Origin: Streptococcus infantis
Lineage (GTDB): Bacteria; Bacillota; Bacilli; Lactobacillales; Streptococcaceae
DNA: 64,000 nucleotides
Direction of reading: 5' to 3'
Assembly (NCBI RefSeq): GCF_000963255.1
Contig: NZ_JYOV01000022.1
Coordinates: 124,001-188,000 of the forward strand
Within the stretch, counting starts at the first letter, position 1, and every line of letters begins with the position of its first letter. A program made the translations under genes and the position numbers. Positions 62,430-64,000 of this stretch are shown here, piece after piece. The notes beneath the pieces are model-generated. The model ran no database searches and was not told where the DNA came from. It was given only the letters and a program-made list of their open reading frames with translations.

Positions 62430-62491
62430 CAAAACCTCCTCCAAGACACTTATGCCTTGATTATATTCCTATTTTGAAGAACTGTCAAACT

Positions 62492-62523
62492 TAAAAAAAC
62501 TCACCAACCTGAGCTAGTGAGTT
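62492..62523 (-). terminator. Terminator of the amino acid permease gene
   Basis: On the minus strand AACTCAC / GTGAGTT with a 12-base loop is followed by TTTTT; it starts 7 bp below the stop codon. Confidence 0.85.
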
Positions 62524-62529
62524 TATAAC

Positions 62530-63903
62530 TTATTTTCTAAATTTCCATTGGCTGTAAATACCAAATGCAACAATCCAGATAGCTGAACCTCTAGCTCCCA
62601 TTACAGTTGATTCTTGTAAGAAGAGTGTTCCAAATACAAAGATAAAGAAGAGCATTGTTAAAGGATTTAGCAAGCGATATTGGGGCATGAGATAGCCATC
62701 TGCCATAAAGTCCTTAGACTTACGATATTTGAGATGGGCTACCATGATCAAGATGTAGATAGCGATATAAACACCTGATGAAGAAGCTGTAATCAAAGCA
62801 AAGGCATCTGATACGCCAGGAAGTACATTGATGAATGCTGCAAAACCAATCAATACGGCAGAAGCAATGATTGCATTCTGAGGAACGTTGTGGCGTGAGA
62901 GGGTATCTGCCTTAATAGCTTTCAAGAAACGATTTGGTGAATCATGGGCAATCTGATACAAATGACGCCCTGTTGAGTAAAGGGTTGAATTCAAGGCTGA
63001 TGCAGCTGAAGTCAAGACAACAAAGTTAATCAAAGCAGCCGCCCACTTAAGACCAACAAGTTCAAATACCGTTACAAATGGTGAATCTGCTGCAGAAAGC
63101 TCACGCCAAGGAATAATAGACATGATGGCTAAAAGAGCTCCACCATAGAAAAAGATAATTCGCAAAGGAATTTCCTTAACAGCCTTAGGCAATACTTTTC
63201 TTGGATCCTTAGTTTCAGATGTAGTAACACCGATAAATTCAATCATCAAGTATGCAAAGAAAACCATCTGGAAGGCCATGACAAAGTTCATAGCACCATT
63301 TGGGAAAAGTGAGAAGTGTTCACTGATATTGGCAAGACTTGCTGAACCATAAGGCGTTTCAAAGCCAGTCAAAACTAGAAAGACACCTGTCGCAATCATG
63401 GCAAGAATGGCCACGATTTTGATCATAGCAAACCAAAATTCTACTTCACCAAAGATTTTAACGGCAATCAAGTTCACTAAGCCGAGTATTGTCAGAAATA
63501 CAACCTGAATCAACCAAGATGGCCAGGAGGGAAACCAAAACTGAACATAGTGAGCAATAGCTGTAATCTCAGCCATACCAATAAAGACTACTGAGAGCCA
63601 GTAAGACCAGACTGAGAAGTAACCCCAACCCTGACCTAGATAACGAGTAATAAAGTTGATAAAGGTATGCTGCTCTGGGTCTTGGTACAACATTTCCCCG
63701 ATAGCACGCATCATAAGATACATAAAGCCACCCGTAATCATATAGACCAAGACGATTGACGGACCTGTCAAACTAATGGAACGTCCAGCTCCTAGAAATA
63801 GTCCCGTTCCAATCGTTCCTGCAATCGCCATAACCTGAACATGGCGATTGGTTAACCCACGTTCCATTTTATTTTTCTTTTTGTGCTTATTTTCTGAATT
63901 CAT
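62530..63903 (-). CDS. Amino acid permease (APC superfamily, AAT family)
   Basis: 457 aa with 12 helices. The start MERGLTNRHVQVMAIAGTIGTGLFLGAG (near residue 13) is the AAT signature, with the substrate loop in TIGTGLF. Further markers are GEMLYQDPEQHTFINFITRYLGQ-type sequence in the first loop (near 70-92) and EFIGVTTSETKDPRK (near 222). This group includes D-serine/D-alanine/glycine, GABA and proline permeases; the substrate cannot be told. It is monocistronic and has a dyad-rich upstream region. Confidence 0.9.
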   Translation of the reverse strand: MNSENKHKKKNKMERGLTNRHVQVMAIAGTIGTGLFLGAGRSISLTGPSIVLVYMITGGFMYLMMRAIGEMLYQDPEQHTFINFITRYLGQGWGYFSVWSYWLSVVFIGMAEITAIAHYVQFWFPSWPSWLIQVVFLTILGLVNLIAVKIFGEVEFWFAMIKIVAILAMIATGVFLVLTGFETPYGSASLANISEHFSLFPNGAMNFVMAFQMVFFAYLMIEFIGVTTSETKDPRKVLPKAVKEIPLRIIFFYGGALLAIMSIIPWRELSAADSPFVTVFELVGLKWAAALINFVVLTSAASALNSTLYSTGRHLYQIAHDSPNRFLKAIKADTLSRHNVPQNAIIASAVLIGFAAFINVLPGVSDAFALITASSSGVYIAIYILIMVAHLKYRKSKDFMADGYLMPQYRLLNPLTMLFFIFVFGTLFLQESTVMGARGSAIWIVAFGIYSQWKFRK

Positions 63904-63930
63904 ATAGTCTCCTCTAGTTTTTAGAATTAA

Positions 63931-63979
63931 GAAAAGGAGTAATGGGAAGCGCTTTCCCTATATCTACTCCTTCTTTTCA
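63931..63979. promoter_or_regulatory. Nested inverted repeats upstream of the amino acid permease gene
   Basis: An inner near-perfect dyad GGGAAGCGCTTTCCC (63944-63958) resembles a cre core. It lies inside an outer repeat, AAGGAGTA / TACTCCTT. The whole can fold as a long hairpin with T-rich ends on both strands. It may be a CcpA operator, the terminator of the neighbour beyond the window, or both. Confidence 0.45.
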
Positions 63980-64000
63980 TTCCTATTAAACTGTTTTTTC

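Overview
The window looks like chromosomal DNA of a mitis-group Streptococcus (S. mitis / S. oralis / S. pneumoniae relatives). The reasons are AT-rich low-GC Firmicute gene content, two BOX-type intergenic repeats (29167-29272 and 30177-30336), a choline-binding surface amidase, the vex123-vncRS-fba order, codY-pncA, cshA, a Har-type flavoprotein, murT-gatD and a PyrR-controlled pyr operon. A mntH gene and the choline-binding Amidase_3 protein point towards the commensal side of the group, but species cannot be fixed from the sequence alone. No IS element, prophage, CRISPR array, rRNA operon or replication origin is visible.

Layout. 1-1.9 kb: fructose operon fruR-fruK-fruA (fruA cut by the window edge) with a cre site. 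2-3.8 kb: tRNA-Ser and the Mn transporter gene mntH, preceded by a triplicated palindrome. 3.9-10.4 kb: pyrR-pyrB-carA-carB behind a PyrR attenuator, with an unusual 448-bp structured gap between carA and carB. 10.4-18.5 kb: nth, a YceD-family gene, a small membrane ORF, an immunity-like gene, an ABC-F gene behind a three-hairpin attenuator with a 3-codon upstream ORF, htpX-lemA, rsmG, a 5 x 50 bp tandem repeat, and uraA behind a second PyrR leader. 18.6-22 kb: two decayed membrane-protein genes, then a serine hydrolase and cppA. 22-25 kb: a phosphohydrolase-fold enzyme and ptsG. 25.3-34.9 kb: mnmL-mnmM tRNA modification operon with a Na+/H+ antiporter, BOX-flanked brkB, an ATP-grasp ligase, a dicarboxylate symporter, a DUF3397 gene and the choline-binding amidase. 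35-42 kb: envelope proteins, tRNA-Thr, a three-gene ABC-2 exporter and a four-gene cluster of small orphan proteins. 42-48.7 kb: fba, vncS-vncR and vex3-vex2-vex1. 48.8-57.3 kb: tRNA-Leu, pncA-codY, cshA, har, murT-gatD, pepQ. 57.3-64 kb: acetyltransferases, nadE-pncB, an XRE regulator with a membrane partner, a HAD hydrolase and an amino acid permease.

Functional themes. Pyrimidine supply (pyrR, pyrB, carAB, uraA) is tied together by two RNA leaders of the same class. NAD supply is represented by pncA, pncB and nadE. Sugar genes (fruRKA, ptsG) carry CcpA-type operators. Most promoters that can be read are of the extended -10 type (TGn before the -10 box), and three genes (mnmL, the DUF3397 gene, murT) start so close to such a -10 box that their mRNAs should be leaderless.

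Most notable unexplained signals: the ABC-F attenuator, the carA-carB intercistronic mosaic, the duplicated mntH operator, the 50-bp array after rsmG, and the orphan small-gene cluster at 40.3-42.1 kb.
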